Origin: Pelomyxa schiedti
Lineage: Eukaryota > Evosea > Pelobiontida > Pelomyxidae
Assembly (NCBI GenBank): GCA_020536535.1
Contig: JAHLWZ010000526.1
Location: 62,001-126,000 of the forward strand
Length of the DNA: 64,000 bases
Reading direction: 5' to 3'
The position numbers and the translations under genes are program-made. Each line of letters begins with the position of its first letter. The first letter of the stretch is position 1. The notes beneath the pieces are model-generated. The model saw nothing but the letters and a program-made list of their open reading frames with translations. It was not told the DNA's origin and made no database searches. Below are positions 21,220 to 33,805 of the stretch, piece after piece.

Positions 21220-24200
21220 ATGAAGCGTTCTCTGGTTTCCTTCGCTCTGGTGCTGGTGTACCTTTGGGCGTCGTCACTGGTCCATGGGACTCTGACACTT
21301 AGGGACAACACCGAGCAGCTGTCAGGGCCAGGGACGCCCGACAACTTCGACGAGTGGTACGCCTCCCTGCTGGATTATCGTACGACCGCGCTGGATTCCA
21401 TCAACTACAACGGGTCGTTGTTCACGGTGGACTCGCTCGTGTGGACGACCACGTCGTACATACAGACTCAGATGCACCCTTACGATAAGTACTTCTACAC
21501 CAGGGGCGAAGGCTACACTATCGACAAATTTTTGGACGACCTCATCGACAGATACGGCGGAATAGGTATTTTTTTTTTTTCTCCTAACCCATAGAGATAT
21601 CAATACCTAACAAAAGTTTTTCTTCCTTATTGGTCATAGACTCAATGTTGCTGTGGCCAACATACCCAAACATTGGAATTGATAACAGGAACCAGTACGA
21701 TCTGATTCTAGCAATGCCAGGTGGAACTTTTTTGGTTTCTTGTTAAATTAAAACTGCTCCATAGGTCATAAAGAAGGACTCCTTGACCTCATCAATTCAA
21801 TTCACCTTCGAGGAGTCACTGTTTTACTTCCTTATAATCCTTGGGATCAGGTTCCTACCCAGGGCTTTTAACAGAACCCCATCACTCACGGCACAATAGG
21901 GGACAAGAGACACGGGGCAGACAGATGATGTAACGCTTACACAATTAATAGCTGATGTGAACGCTGATGGTCTCAATGGAGTAAGTTCGATATCACCAAA
22001 GTTTTTTCTCAGTTACACTTAAGGATACCATGAGTTGGGTCCCTGAATCTTTCTTCCTTGACTCCGAGGCCTTGGATCACCCTGTGGCTATAGAGCCTGA
22101 ACTCGGCGGGATCCTTGAAGCACTCAACTGGGAGACTATGGGATGGGGGTTTGTGTCATATCATCAACGGCTTCTTTTTGTAACTCCCTACTAGTTATTG
22201 GTCCTACCCCTACGAACCTATGGTAACTTCTTTAATTCCTTTATTAATAGAAACCACCTTTACAAAAGGTGGACCGGTGGAAATGGTTAGAGCCAAGGCA
22301 CCTCACACATGTATGCAACAGATGGGCGCAAAACCATTTAGATGACTTGCAAGTATCAAAACCTTTTCCCTGCCATTAAAAATAATTGATTACCAGGCAT
22401 CATACTTTAATGGTGATGGCTTTGAATCCTGGGAGAATGTATGGGGTACATGGAATGGAATCACTCCCCGAGATGGACAAAGAATTTTGAGGACTGGAGC
22501 AATTCTTCGATTCTTTGGTGATCTTGGATTCCCACAATCTCAAGGATGGATTCCGCATACACCAACTGTCATTCAAAATACCCAAGTCTATGCCAGTGAA
22601 TTCCCAGTTGGTGACGAGATCTTGTGGTTGCTGGTTAATAGAGGCACTACTGATCTTACTGGCAAACAACTCACGGTGACTACTGATGGGTTCCACTTTT
22701 ATGATTGCTATGCTGGCGAGGAGCTATTAGGGAATGGAGGCGCACTGGAATTTCCTATTGAAGCTCAGGGTTTTGGCTGTGTCATCCAAACAAAAAATAT
22801 TACTACTCCCGGTGACAGTATGATCTCTTTCTATTTTCCATTGCCATCTCATCTCTTCAGGCTCACCCCTTGGACAATTTTTGATTTACATGTCCCAAAT
22901 CACTCAGTTACCTCTGTCATCTTATGACGATACGTGGCAATACTTATGCCAAGAAATGGTTGAAATTCTACCAACAAATATGTATACCAAAACGCCACCA
23001 GATATGGTGTATATTCCTCCTTCCTTGTTTCATTTCCAGGTAACGGAGAGGTTTTGATATCTTATATTCAGAATGGCAATAGGTTCAGGGAGTAGAAATA
23101 GAGGGAGATGATGCACATGGGGTCGATTTCCAATACCCTTGGGAAACCCATCCACAACGCACACATAATGAGCTTCTACACCTCTCACCATTCTACATCC
23201 ATAAATTTCCTGTTACCAACGCTCAGTATCAAGAGTATCTCTCTGACTCTCATTATGTCCCTGAAGACCCCTACAATTTCCTTGCAGTTATCCAATCTAC
23301 TTCTTATTTATCACATTAATTCTTCTAGTTCTGGCAGAATGGAACATACCCCGAGGGATGGGCTGACAAGCCTGTTACATGGGTTTCACTGCAGGAGGTA
23401 AGCAAATTTCAAACAAATTATTCAATGACGCGTTTTTAGGCAAGGGATTTCTGCTCTTACTACGGGTATCGATTACCTCATAGCTACGAGTGGCAGTATG
23501 CAGCACAAGGCACAGATGGAAGATTGTACCCGTGGGGTAATACCAATGACCAGAATAACTATCCCGTTCAATCAAACGGAAGTAAGAACTCTGAATTTCT
23601 TCCCACTTCTAAACTGAATGCAATAGGAACACTACCAGGCCCAGAAGATGTCGGTGCCCACTCTCCTGCCGGCGATTCGATATTTGGTGTCGCAGACCTG
23701 GTAAGATTAGTCTCATACCCTGGTTATTGACTGTTCACAGGTAGGAAATGTGTGGCAATTCACCGACGAGTTCCAGGATTCTCATACCCGCGCTGCTGTA
23801 TTGCGTGGTGGGAGCAATTACTATCCCAGTGGATCTTCATGGTAGTGGGTCCCCTCTTATTGATCTGTCTTTGTGTGTAATTGGAAGCATAGGTACTTCC
23901 CACAAGCTCTTGAATTGAATAAACACAACAAATATCTGCTCTTTGATGATGCGTCTGTAATACGCCTCTTCTTGCACATCTAATTCATTCCAGATATGAA
24001 CGTGCTGGGACACTATCTTTCCGTTGTGTAGCAGATGCTGACACAACCTGCCATAACACCTACTTATGCTCTGATGTTGACTTTGCTCCATCTTCAGTTG
24101 ATCTCACTTCAAGTGGAAGCTGTGATTGGGAAGAATGGTCTGATGTCAGTGATCGTAAAAAAACTCCTTCTGTGTCAATTAGTGATTTAAAGGTATTTCC

Positions 24201-25428
24201 CATGTGAAATATAGTGTTTTAATCTCTTATAGGTCGTTGGAGATACTCCATCACTCTCTTCTGAGTGCCCCTCCAATGTGTTCTGGTCAGATGGCACACA
24301 ATTGACCACTGGAGAAACAACAGAGTGCATATCTTTTTCTGGAGTTGGTTCCGGTTTCTACTTGAGGTCTACAAGTTGCTACCTCCTCTTTCTGATTTCA
24401 ATGCAGTGCTCCTGCTGATAAGCAATCAATGAGGAAACTATCTATATTTATGTCTCTTCGAGATGCCGTCATAAATGCAACAGCGGGCTTATCTGATGGT
24501 AGTGGGCTCCTGAGTCAGAGACTTGGTCCATACACAGGTGACTTCATGTGGACAATCCAATTTAAGTCCTCTACATCTGGGGCAATTGGCTACGTTGATT
24601 TGGAGCTTCAAGAACCCTGTGACTCCAACCTCTGTGGCTCATTAGCGATCCCTGGTACTCTCCTTCTTTTATAAGATCTACTCAACATCCCCTTCAGAAT
24701 CAGCTGTAAATCTTACTGAAATGGGAGATGTTGACTGGGTCCACTGGGGGCTGGAAACATCAACAAGTGTAGACCGCAAGATAGTGACTGGTAGTCATCC
24801 AATCAGTGATTTCACAGTTTTGGGCGGGGTCGGTAATGTGGCTCAATACTCAAATAATCCTGTCTCGTTCTCCTGGAGTGACGGAACCCCACACAATGTG
24901 ATTACGGGATCAACAACAGGTATACTTCAAATTACTTTTTCTTTACATTTTTCCCTCATAAAACATTACTCTTTTAGGAGTATACTTCTCCAATGCCAAG
25001 GTATCTCTGGGATTCCGGCTAACAGTGGAAACATCAACTTCAATGAGGAAGTTGTCGGTCTTTGTGGGTGTATGGTCTGCCCGTGGAAGAATCACAGTCA
25101 GTTTATCTGATGGAAGTTCTTCCTACACCGACAACAGTAAGTTCTTTATTTATTTTAAATTTTAGAGCCTCATCGTATTAGAATGCAACCACTAAGCCCA
25201 TAATCGAAATGAACTAACACAAAAACCAAACCTCTCACAGGCATTTCCAATTACTCGAGCACTACCAACGGAGTGTATGAGATCTACTTCCGCGGGGGCA
25301 CGGGTGTCACTCTAACCGTGGACTGGGTTCAGGATGATGGGACAGGAAATGTGACTCTGCAAGCAGCCACGCTCGAGGACGCATCCAATGGCCTCGTATC
25401 CCTGCAGGCTGCAACTTTCGTCTGCTAA
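21220..25428 (+). CDS. Secreted barrel-FGE-like protein with two C-terminal jelly-roll-like repeats
   Basis: A clear signal peptide ([20 protein letters not shown]) starts at 21220. A glycoside-hydrolase-like barrel follows: [85 protein letters not shown]. Next is an FGE/SUMF1-type domain: [96 protein letters not shown]. The active-site cysteines of true formylglycine-generating enzymes are absent after RGGS. The C-terminus has two similar beta-rich units (24060-24620 and 24700-25410), each with a DVD-W motif. About 20 exons with 40-60 nt introns. Probably a surface or secreted glycan-binding or processing protein; the exact substrate is unknown. Confidence 0.78.
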
Positions 25429-25976
25429 AAAAAATCATCCCCACATTTCCGTGTTGGAACGGTACTTTTTCCGTGTAATTGTGATCGTTTCGTAGTGTTG
25501 ACCACCCGATTTTTTTCGAAAAATCAAACAAACAAAAAAATGTTGTACCTGCCTGCCCATACAACAACAAAACGAAAATGGATATTGCCCCGTTGCATTT
25601 TTATGTTTCTCTTTGGCTGTGCTGAACCAAATAACACTGGAACCACAAAAAAGTAGCGGAGTGGTTACTGTTGTTGGTGGAAATAGAAAATAGTTGACAA
25701 AGGAACAGCTTTTATTTTTTCTTATGCCAACAACCAGGGGCAAGTGAAACCACAAGAGCACGGAAAGGAAGTGTGTCTTGGCAGGCAAAGGGTGTCCTTT
25801 TCCCCCCAACTCGATCTGGTCCCATGTTGGCCAAACCAGTGGCACAACACGGAACGAGAGGAGGGGGGATAGAGCCCTACCACATTCAACAAGACTCCTG
25901 TCACTTTCCGTATACGCCCTGTGCAGCCTCAAGCCCGGCCCCTGTAGTGGTTGCTGTCTGCGGTGTTGTTTTGTGT
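25429..25976. other. 3' flank of actin copy 1
   Basis: Non-coding. On the minus strand this is the 3' flank of the truncated actin. Stretches of it match the flank of the second actin (40540-40974), for example GGCCAAACCAGTGGCACAAC and CCACATTCAACAAGACTCCT. Confidence 0.6.
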
Positions 25977-26425
<449 letters not shown>

Positions 26426-26525
26426 NNNNNNNNNNNNNNNNNNNNNNNNNNNNNNNNNNNNNNNNNNNNNNNNNNNNNNNNNNNNNNNNNNNNNNNNNNN
26501 NNNNNNNNNNNNNNNNNNNNNNNNN
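26426..26525. other. Assembly gap (100 N)
   Basis: Exactly 100 Ns, the conventional size for a gap of unknown length. It truncates the actin gene and precedes an unrelated gene, so the real distance and orientation across it are not known. Confidence 0.99.
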
Positions 26526-26671
26526 GGTATTCTTGTATGTGGTGTGATGTAACCTTGAAGGTGTTGATCGGGCTCTTCAACGTAACGAGCAACCAACTTG
26601 TTCACAGGGTTTTTCGTATGTTCAAATGAAAGGAAAAAACAACCGTTTTGTTCATCATTAATGAAATAGCG

Positions 26672-29600
26672 ATGGCCGCCAACGTGATGTCGTTGGCCCA
26701 CGTGAAAGGTACCTACTTGCGTCATTCATCCATTCGCGGTGTTATAACCTACCTACCTATTTTTGTCCCCCTTTTTTTTTTTTTTTGGTTACGAACGCAC
26801 CCAAGTTGTTCGGGCCGAGGATATGGTGTTCAATGGGAAGGGTGTTTACAAGCCGTATTTGAGTGTGGTGTGTGGCAAAACGGTTTACACGACGACTGTG
26901 GGCAAGGGGACAGGGGGTGCTTTGTCCTTCACGTGGAAAGAGCACTTTCTATTGTATGTGCCAACTGCACATTTTTTTTTTTTTTCCCCCAAAAAAAACG
27001 AACATCATATTTGTTTGACTCTTCATAATTGGGTGCAGCTCTACACCACAAGCCCAACCTATCTTTTTTCTTTTAAACACCAAAAACCCAGTAACTGTGG
27101 CAACTTGGCATCAGAGAAGGTCACTATTCATGTGTTTGATCTTACATTGGCTGTTGGCTCCCCAATTGGCTCAGCATCTCTACCACTGTCTCACCAAGTG
27201 GTGTTTACAATCACCAGTTTATTATTGACATTTGTAGGTCCAAAAAAATGGAACTATTCACACATGCACTGTCACTGGTGATTCTGGATTACCTCTTGGC
27301 AAAATTCTACTCGAACTTTCAATTTCCAAGTCCACTGTATAACTCAGATTATAACTTCTCTTTATCCCTCATATCCTTTTTTTTCGACACTGGAAAAGAC
27401 TACATTTCAAGGCATGCTTATTCTTGAGGGACGTACAACACCATCAAAATCTGTTCTTCTTCCGGGATTACTGATTTGTGTTCAGGTTAAAGGCACCCAC
27501 ACATTTATTTTACCCCAACTCATTTAAAAGGATAACTTTCCAACACAAATTTTTTGGATTTACAATGCCACTTATCAGACTCTTCTAAGTGGGAGCTTTA
27601 TTATCACGCGCAAGGAGGGTGCAAAGGTTATTGATCAGTGACCATACAGTGATATGGAATAACGGCACATAGATTTTCAAAATAGCTGGGAAAACACCAG
27701 TAGCAACTTGGGGATCAGCTCTAAACAAGAGTGTTCATACTAAGCCGGTATTTGATTCTACTCTGGACTGGTGTAGAACCAATAAAAGTGCTTTACACAC
27801 AATGTCTCCTATCAAGCAAAAGGCTCCTATGTATATCCTTGCACACGTCTTCCTGTGTTTAATTGAGGAAAAAGAATCCGAAATGTACCTCCTTTGTTGC
27901 CATCCAAACGAACACCTTCTCAATCCTCCCCACCTGGTAATAGGTAAGCTGTTCCTCACTCAGACCAGTAAACAACGTTCTTTTAATCCAGAAAGATTCT
28001 CATGAGTTCTCCACCAAGCAAACCCAAAAATACGCTGAGCCCTCAATCCAAGCCTGGGCCAAATAAAAGCCCATCCAGCAAGCCCAGCCCAGTTAAACCT
28101 GCTACAAATATGAGCAATACCTGCACTATGTCCAGAAATCCTCAGTCACATCTCCAACCATGTGCTTCATCAACCAATGCCAAGCTGGCCGCATCTGAAG
28201 CAGCAATCGAGGCCGCAGGGAAAGCAAAATCGAATTCAGCATCTGTTGCTGCAGCCGCTGCTACTGCGGCAGCAGCTATCTCTACTATACCCGCCATGCA
28301 AATTGAAGCCTTATCTGCAGCTATGTTAGCTGTTACAGGAAAACACAAACCAAAAAACCCTTCCTTTGAGCGCAAACCTACTGACATAAGAATACACACG
28401 AACCCTGGCAGTACTACACCTATAACCCCAAAACCCCCTGCACTGCCCCCCACACCCTGGACCCCAACGGGTCTCAAAGAAAATCCCAATGCACACAGTG
28501 AATCAAAAACTCCCTTACATGCATGTAATGAATCGAAGATGATGCAACTTAATCTGGAGGTTCAATTTCCTATGCTTCTAGCTACCATTTAATTTCCATC
28601 TCAGAAAATTCGCAATGCATCGACTAGTAATCGCAGACGGAAGCCATCCAAGTATGGTACACTCTCAAAGTATGTTAATCCAGGGCAACCCATTGAAACT
28701 GTGCCCACCTCGACCGGGGCTCCAGAGTGCCCTACAATACCCAATCCGTCTTCAGCAATTCTCACCACCACAACAACAACTATGACGAGCCCTGTATCGC
28801 CTTTGATTACTGCAAGAACAACAACAACCACAACCACAACAACTATTATAGAACCACTACCCCCAGTTTTATCACCAAGCCCCCCTAAACTATCCAGTAT
28901 GGGTAGCTCATCCAATATAGGTAACTCCCATTCCACGGTGCACTCGCATAGTCATCACCATCGGCACCATCCGAGACAACAACAGTCAAGCACTATTCCT
29001 CCCTCTGTCAATACAGTTCCATTCCCAGATCCACTACCAGTGACAAATATTCCTGGACCGCCAGGCCCTACAATTCCTTCTGAATCGATGTCTTGTGCTT
29101 CTAACAATCAAATTTTGGATGGCTCCCACCACTCAGACCCTGGGGTACATCACCACGGGAATTACCACCATACGTCACATCCAAAGCTGGCACCTTCCTC
29201 CGTCGTTTGTGTAAATGAACCTTCAAAAACTGTTCTGGAGGAGAGTGAAGGGGGGTCAATCATTCCCTTGGAATCGAACACACTTTCAATTTCAAAGCCC
29301 TCACCTCCTGCATTCTCTCAATCTAATGAAACAAGCACTGGTCAATCACCTCCTGTCCAGTCCCCACCGCTTGCCCCACTATTAGAACCAGATGTTATTC
29401 CTCCTGAAGCAACTGTATCACTTAGCCCGCAATCGAAAGCTGGTCCAAAAGAAGATACTCAAGCTCAAGTGATTCCACTGTTACCACAGAAAAGTAATGA
29501 CATCGTTCCGGATATTAGTGAACATATCATTGAACCATTAGAAAGTACAAATGCCACGGTTCCCTCCCCACCAGTAACACCTGAAGTATCACCTTCACCC

Positions 29601-32600
29601 CTACCTCCAGCTTCAGACCCAACCGAGTCCCAGTCCGCGCCACCACCCCCGCCGCCACCCCCACCACCTCCTCCGCCACCCCCACCTCCACCTTCTGTTC
29701 CTGAGTGGTTACTGGGCACAAAAAAAAAGAAAGCCGAATCTCCCTTTGGGAAGCCTGGCAAACAACTGTGAGTTTCAATCCATACAGTACAATCTAACTT
29801 AAATGCCATTAGAGGACTCTTTCTTTGGAAAATTGAAAATCGGGTGCCGGTACCATATGTCCCAGAACACCTTGGAGAGTTCTGTTCTTGTGATTCTTAC
29901 ATCGTTCTGAATGTAGAAAGATTCCACCTGAAATACACATAACTAGGCTAAATTTTGGGCAGACGTCAATGCTAAATGATAGTACTGGATACCGCCATCA
30001 CGTTCACTTTCTGATAGGCTCTACTGCCCCTCCTGTGTGTAGCAAGAAAAATAAACATCATTTTCCCACTGACCACACTTTAGGATTCATTCATCTCGGC
30101 TGCACTTTGTGCCAAACATCTTCATGAAATCCTAACCGGGACTACCACACAAACTCGTGAGGTTTTCCAAACAAAATACTACGAAAAAGTCATAATAAAA
30201 AAAGGAACAAGGGTCTGAGTCTTCTCAACTGAAATCATATTTTCCCAAAGGAATCTCTTACATTGAAGGAGTAGTCAAGACATCTCTAAAGTTTCGTTTT
30301 CAACATTCTAGCTTACAGTTCACAATGATACAGGCATGTAGAAAAACTCGAACTTCCAGTAAGGCTTATTGCCTGTGTTGGGACACGTCGGTTTACTGTG
30401 AAGCAGGTTTGGGAGAATAAATATTTTCTTTCTTTAAACTGACAAGGTCGACGCCAAACCTGTGTCTCTTACCCATCATGACGCATTCGTCCTTGACACC
30501 GGCAAACAATTATATACCTGGGCAGGGCAAAACTGTAGTAAAGCCAAGGCAGGGCGAGCAATTGAACTTGCACGGCGACTTAAAACGGAAAACTCTATTG
30601 ACACAGCAATAATAAATCTGACTGGTTTGCCTCATAAGCTTTTCCAAAAATATCTTTTTTTTTCAGTAATACAAATATAGAGCAATCTTGTGACTGTCCA
30701 GGTTTCTTAACAACTCCCTTTCTCCTGTTCTATAAGGAAAAATCTCCCTATAGAGTTCTGGCGGGCTCTTGGATGTGACGGTACATTTTCCATCCCAAGT
30801 AAAGAACCAGAGGCAGATTGTGATGTGGTTGGGCTTTTGTGCAAGTATTTTCAATTCATTAGGAGACTCTAGACTCAACGATTTAATTTTCAGAATCAGT
30901 GTATCAGAGGAGGAGGGTTTGCAGGTCTCCCAGATACAATTTACCACTTTAACTAGAGACATTCTTATCACCAAGTAAGAACGGTCATGTTCTTATTCAT
31001 CCTTAAAAAATTAGCTCTTGTTATATACTGGATTGCGGATCGGAAATGTATGCGTACAGTTGTAAAATTTTCATTAATTTGTTACAGTTATGCTTGGCTG
31101 GGTAAGGCATCTCTACAAGAAGAAAAAAAAGCTACACTGAATCTGGGAAATGTAATGGCAACTTAACTTATAAAGCAAGTCACTCATTGGCTCCAGGAAC
31201 TGTTATATGATGAACAACGCCCGAAATGGGCCACGGTTTCCCGAGAAATTGAAGGGCGCGAATCTGTGATGTTTAAGGAAAAGTTCACCAAATGGATTAT
31301 TCCGAAACCTAAGCCTCAGGCTCCAAAACGTACGGAGAAAAAACAAATACAAACCTAAGCCTTACATGTTATAGCTGAAATTAATGCTACCGTTACTGCC
31401 AAAGTGGAGGAAAAACCAGTTGTACCACCAGAAGTTGCAGAGATGCTTTGCTTCACAGGCACAGTTGGGGCTGTTTCCACTATAACAACCCCAAATGTAC
31501 AGGATGTGGATGATGAAGGAGTTCTTCAAGTATCTCCCATTACACTCCCTTGATTTCTCACACCCCCAGGTGTGGTTTTGCATGGGAGAAGAGTGGGAAG
31601 AATTACCCGAGGAGCAATATGGACAGTTTTATGATGCAGGAAGCTATGTCTGCCTTTACATTGCTGAAGATGTATGCATTCGTTCACATAATTTCGTGCC
31701 CAACTTTTTTTAGGCTACAGGACACATAGCACCTGTTATATACTATTGGGAAGGGTGCAACTCCAGCCAAAAGGCCTATATCAAGTATCACTTCAGGTTG
31801 ATGTTACCATTCATAACCCATTGGTGTAACTTTTGGTGCTCAGTTTGATGTTCTATGTTCATAGAAAAATTAAGGAGTTACACTGCAATGAGCCAACAGA
31901 AGTTGTCATTCTGAGAGTAAAATATACTTACCATACAAATAGTTTCGTATCACGCAAGGAAAAGAGCCTTTAGAATTTCTGAACCTCTTTGGCAGACAAC
32001 TTCTCATTTTTGCAGTTAATTCAATTTAATGCTCTTCCCGAATCACCCCTCTTGCAGGGCAGTATCAATTCTCCACAAAAAGAACGCAAATTCAAGGCAT
32101 TCCAAGTCCGAGGGCGAGGAACACCCACAGTGTTCCGTGCCTCCCAGTTTTCACAGTGTGCTACTGTACATCAATTTTCTTCCTATTCATATATCCCTAG
32201 TGCAACAGATTCAAGTGTTCTCTCCAGCCTCTCATCCTATGTTATAATGGCTGATGCGAATTATGCAGCGCAAATGCATGACACGTTTAGAGAGAATAAA
32301 ATTCCAACCGTGTATGGAGTTTTTTCCTTCTACCTTCTTTTAAGGGAAAAAGGTTTTGTTGGCATGGATCTGGAAGTTCTGCACAAGAAAGGGATGTAGG
32401 TTTTGCTTTTTCTTCCCTTCTAGTGCAGGTTCACATTATTTCGGTTCGTATCTGCACTCATCCCAAAAAACAGGAACTTGCTAGTGCCAATCCAACACTT
32501 GAAGACCTTGGCCGTACCCCTGGTGAGGTTTATGAGGGAAAAGAGACACCACAGTTTTGGACTATTCTTCCAAGGCATTCACTTGTGCAAAAGTGTTTGT

Positions 32601-33630
32601 TCCAGATTTATAAATACTTCATTTTCCAGAGCTAGTGAATATGCAAGTGATACTTATTTGCACACAAGCGAATGTACAGAAAAGATGTTCAAATGTACTT
32701 TGGATGGAGGTGTCTTCAAGGTTCGTACAGCTACTCAGACCCAACCTAATAACTCGTAGGTGGAACCCGTAACAATGTACACACAATCTGATTTGCTTGA
32801 TACCTGTGCATGCATACTAGATGTCGGCAAGCGTGCATATCTGTGGATAGGAAAATTATGCTCTGATAAGCTGATCCAGCAAGCCACTAAACGGGCCAAG
32901 GTAGAATATTTTCAAGTAAGACTATCACATATTCTTCCAAGGATTATGTGGCATTTTCTCCCGGGAAAGAAGAAACCGCACCTCTAACTGTTTGTGCTGG
33001 AAAGGAACCCCTTTCATTCAAAGCTCACTTTGATGCCTGGAGGTCACCAATCCCCGTAGCAGTAACTCTTCCGCACTTTTTCCCATCACATCACATTAAG
33101 TTCTAACTATCCCAAAAAAAAAAAAAAAAAAAAAACAGGTACCCAGCACAGCCACTCCAAAAAAACCAACAAAGTCCACAACAAGCAAAACACCGCCACC
33201 CACACCCAACAAAGGCAAAACCCCATCAAAAACAACACCCACCAAAACGCCCGCACCAGCAGCAGCAGCAACCACAACCAAACCCAAACCATCAACAACC
33301 TCTCCTGGAACAGCAGCACCCAAAGCAACAACTGCATCACGCAAGCCGCTGAGCTACGCTCCACGGCCGGCAACACTACGCAACCCATTCCTTGCAGTAC
33401 AACCACCCCCTGAGGAGCCTGATGACGAGCTGCCGTCCATCGCCGACGTCGATGATGACGACGGCTTTGACAGCTTCGAGGAGGCACCAAAGGCAAGCAA
33501 AGCAAGCACCACGGCAAAGCAGCAACCACTCAGTGTACAAAATGCATTCATGACACACTTGCAGCAGAGGAGGCAGCTCAATGAAGATGAGGACTCTTGG
33601 GATGAGGAAGAAGACCTCTCATCCTTTTGA
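26672..33630 (+). CDS. C2 domain plus multi-gelsolin-repeat actin-binding protein
   Basis: ATG at 26672 begins a C2-like domain (MSLAHVKVVRAEDMVFNGKG after splicing, PYLSVVCGKTVYTT, FTWKEHFLL, KVTIHVFDLTLAVG), usually a Ca/lipid-binding module. A disordered linker follows: Ser/Pro/Lys-rich, Ala-rich (28190-28340), His/Thr-rich and a long poly-Pro run (29640-29700). Gelsolin repeats then start: LFLWKIENRVPVPYVPEHLG, CSCDSYIVLN, HHVHFLIGSTAP, AFVLDTGKQLYTWAGQNCSK, FWRALG, YAWLGKASLQEEKKA, FKEKFTKWIIPKP, WFCMGEEWEELPEEQYGQFY and CILDVGKRAYLWIGKLCSDK, about six units. The tail is Thr/Pro/Lys-rich then acidic (DELPSIADVDDDDGFDSFEE), with no villin headpiece. Joining C2 and gelsolin parts requires an intron at about 27937-27995 that keeps frame; two separate genes remain possible. 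Confidence 0.72.
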
Positions 33631-33805
33631 GTGGAGTCTCTGTGTTTGTGTATGTTGTACACACATGGCCATTTTTCAACAGCTGGTGGAAATGTGAATA
33701 AAGGCAATTTTGGAGTGACGCCAATGTGAATTTTTTCTTTTGCTTATTTCTTGGTGTCTTCTTGGGAAGGGCGTTTGGTGCTTAGGCGCTTATGGATTTA
33801 GCTGA

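Noticed and set aside
29465-29809. Poly-Gly minus-strand frame
   Set aside because: Antisense of the poly-Pro linker of the gelsolin protein.
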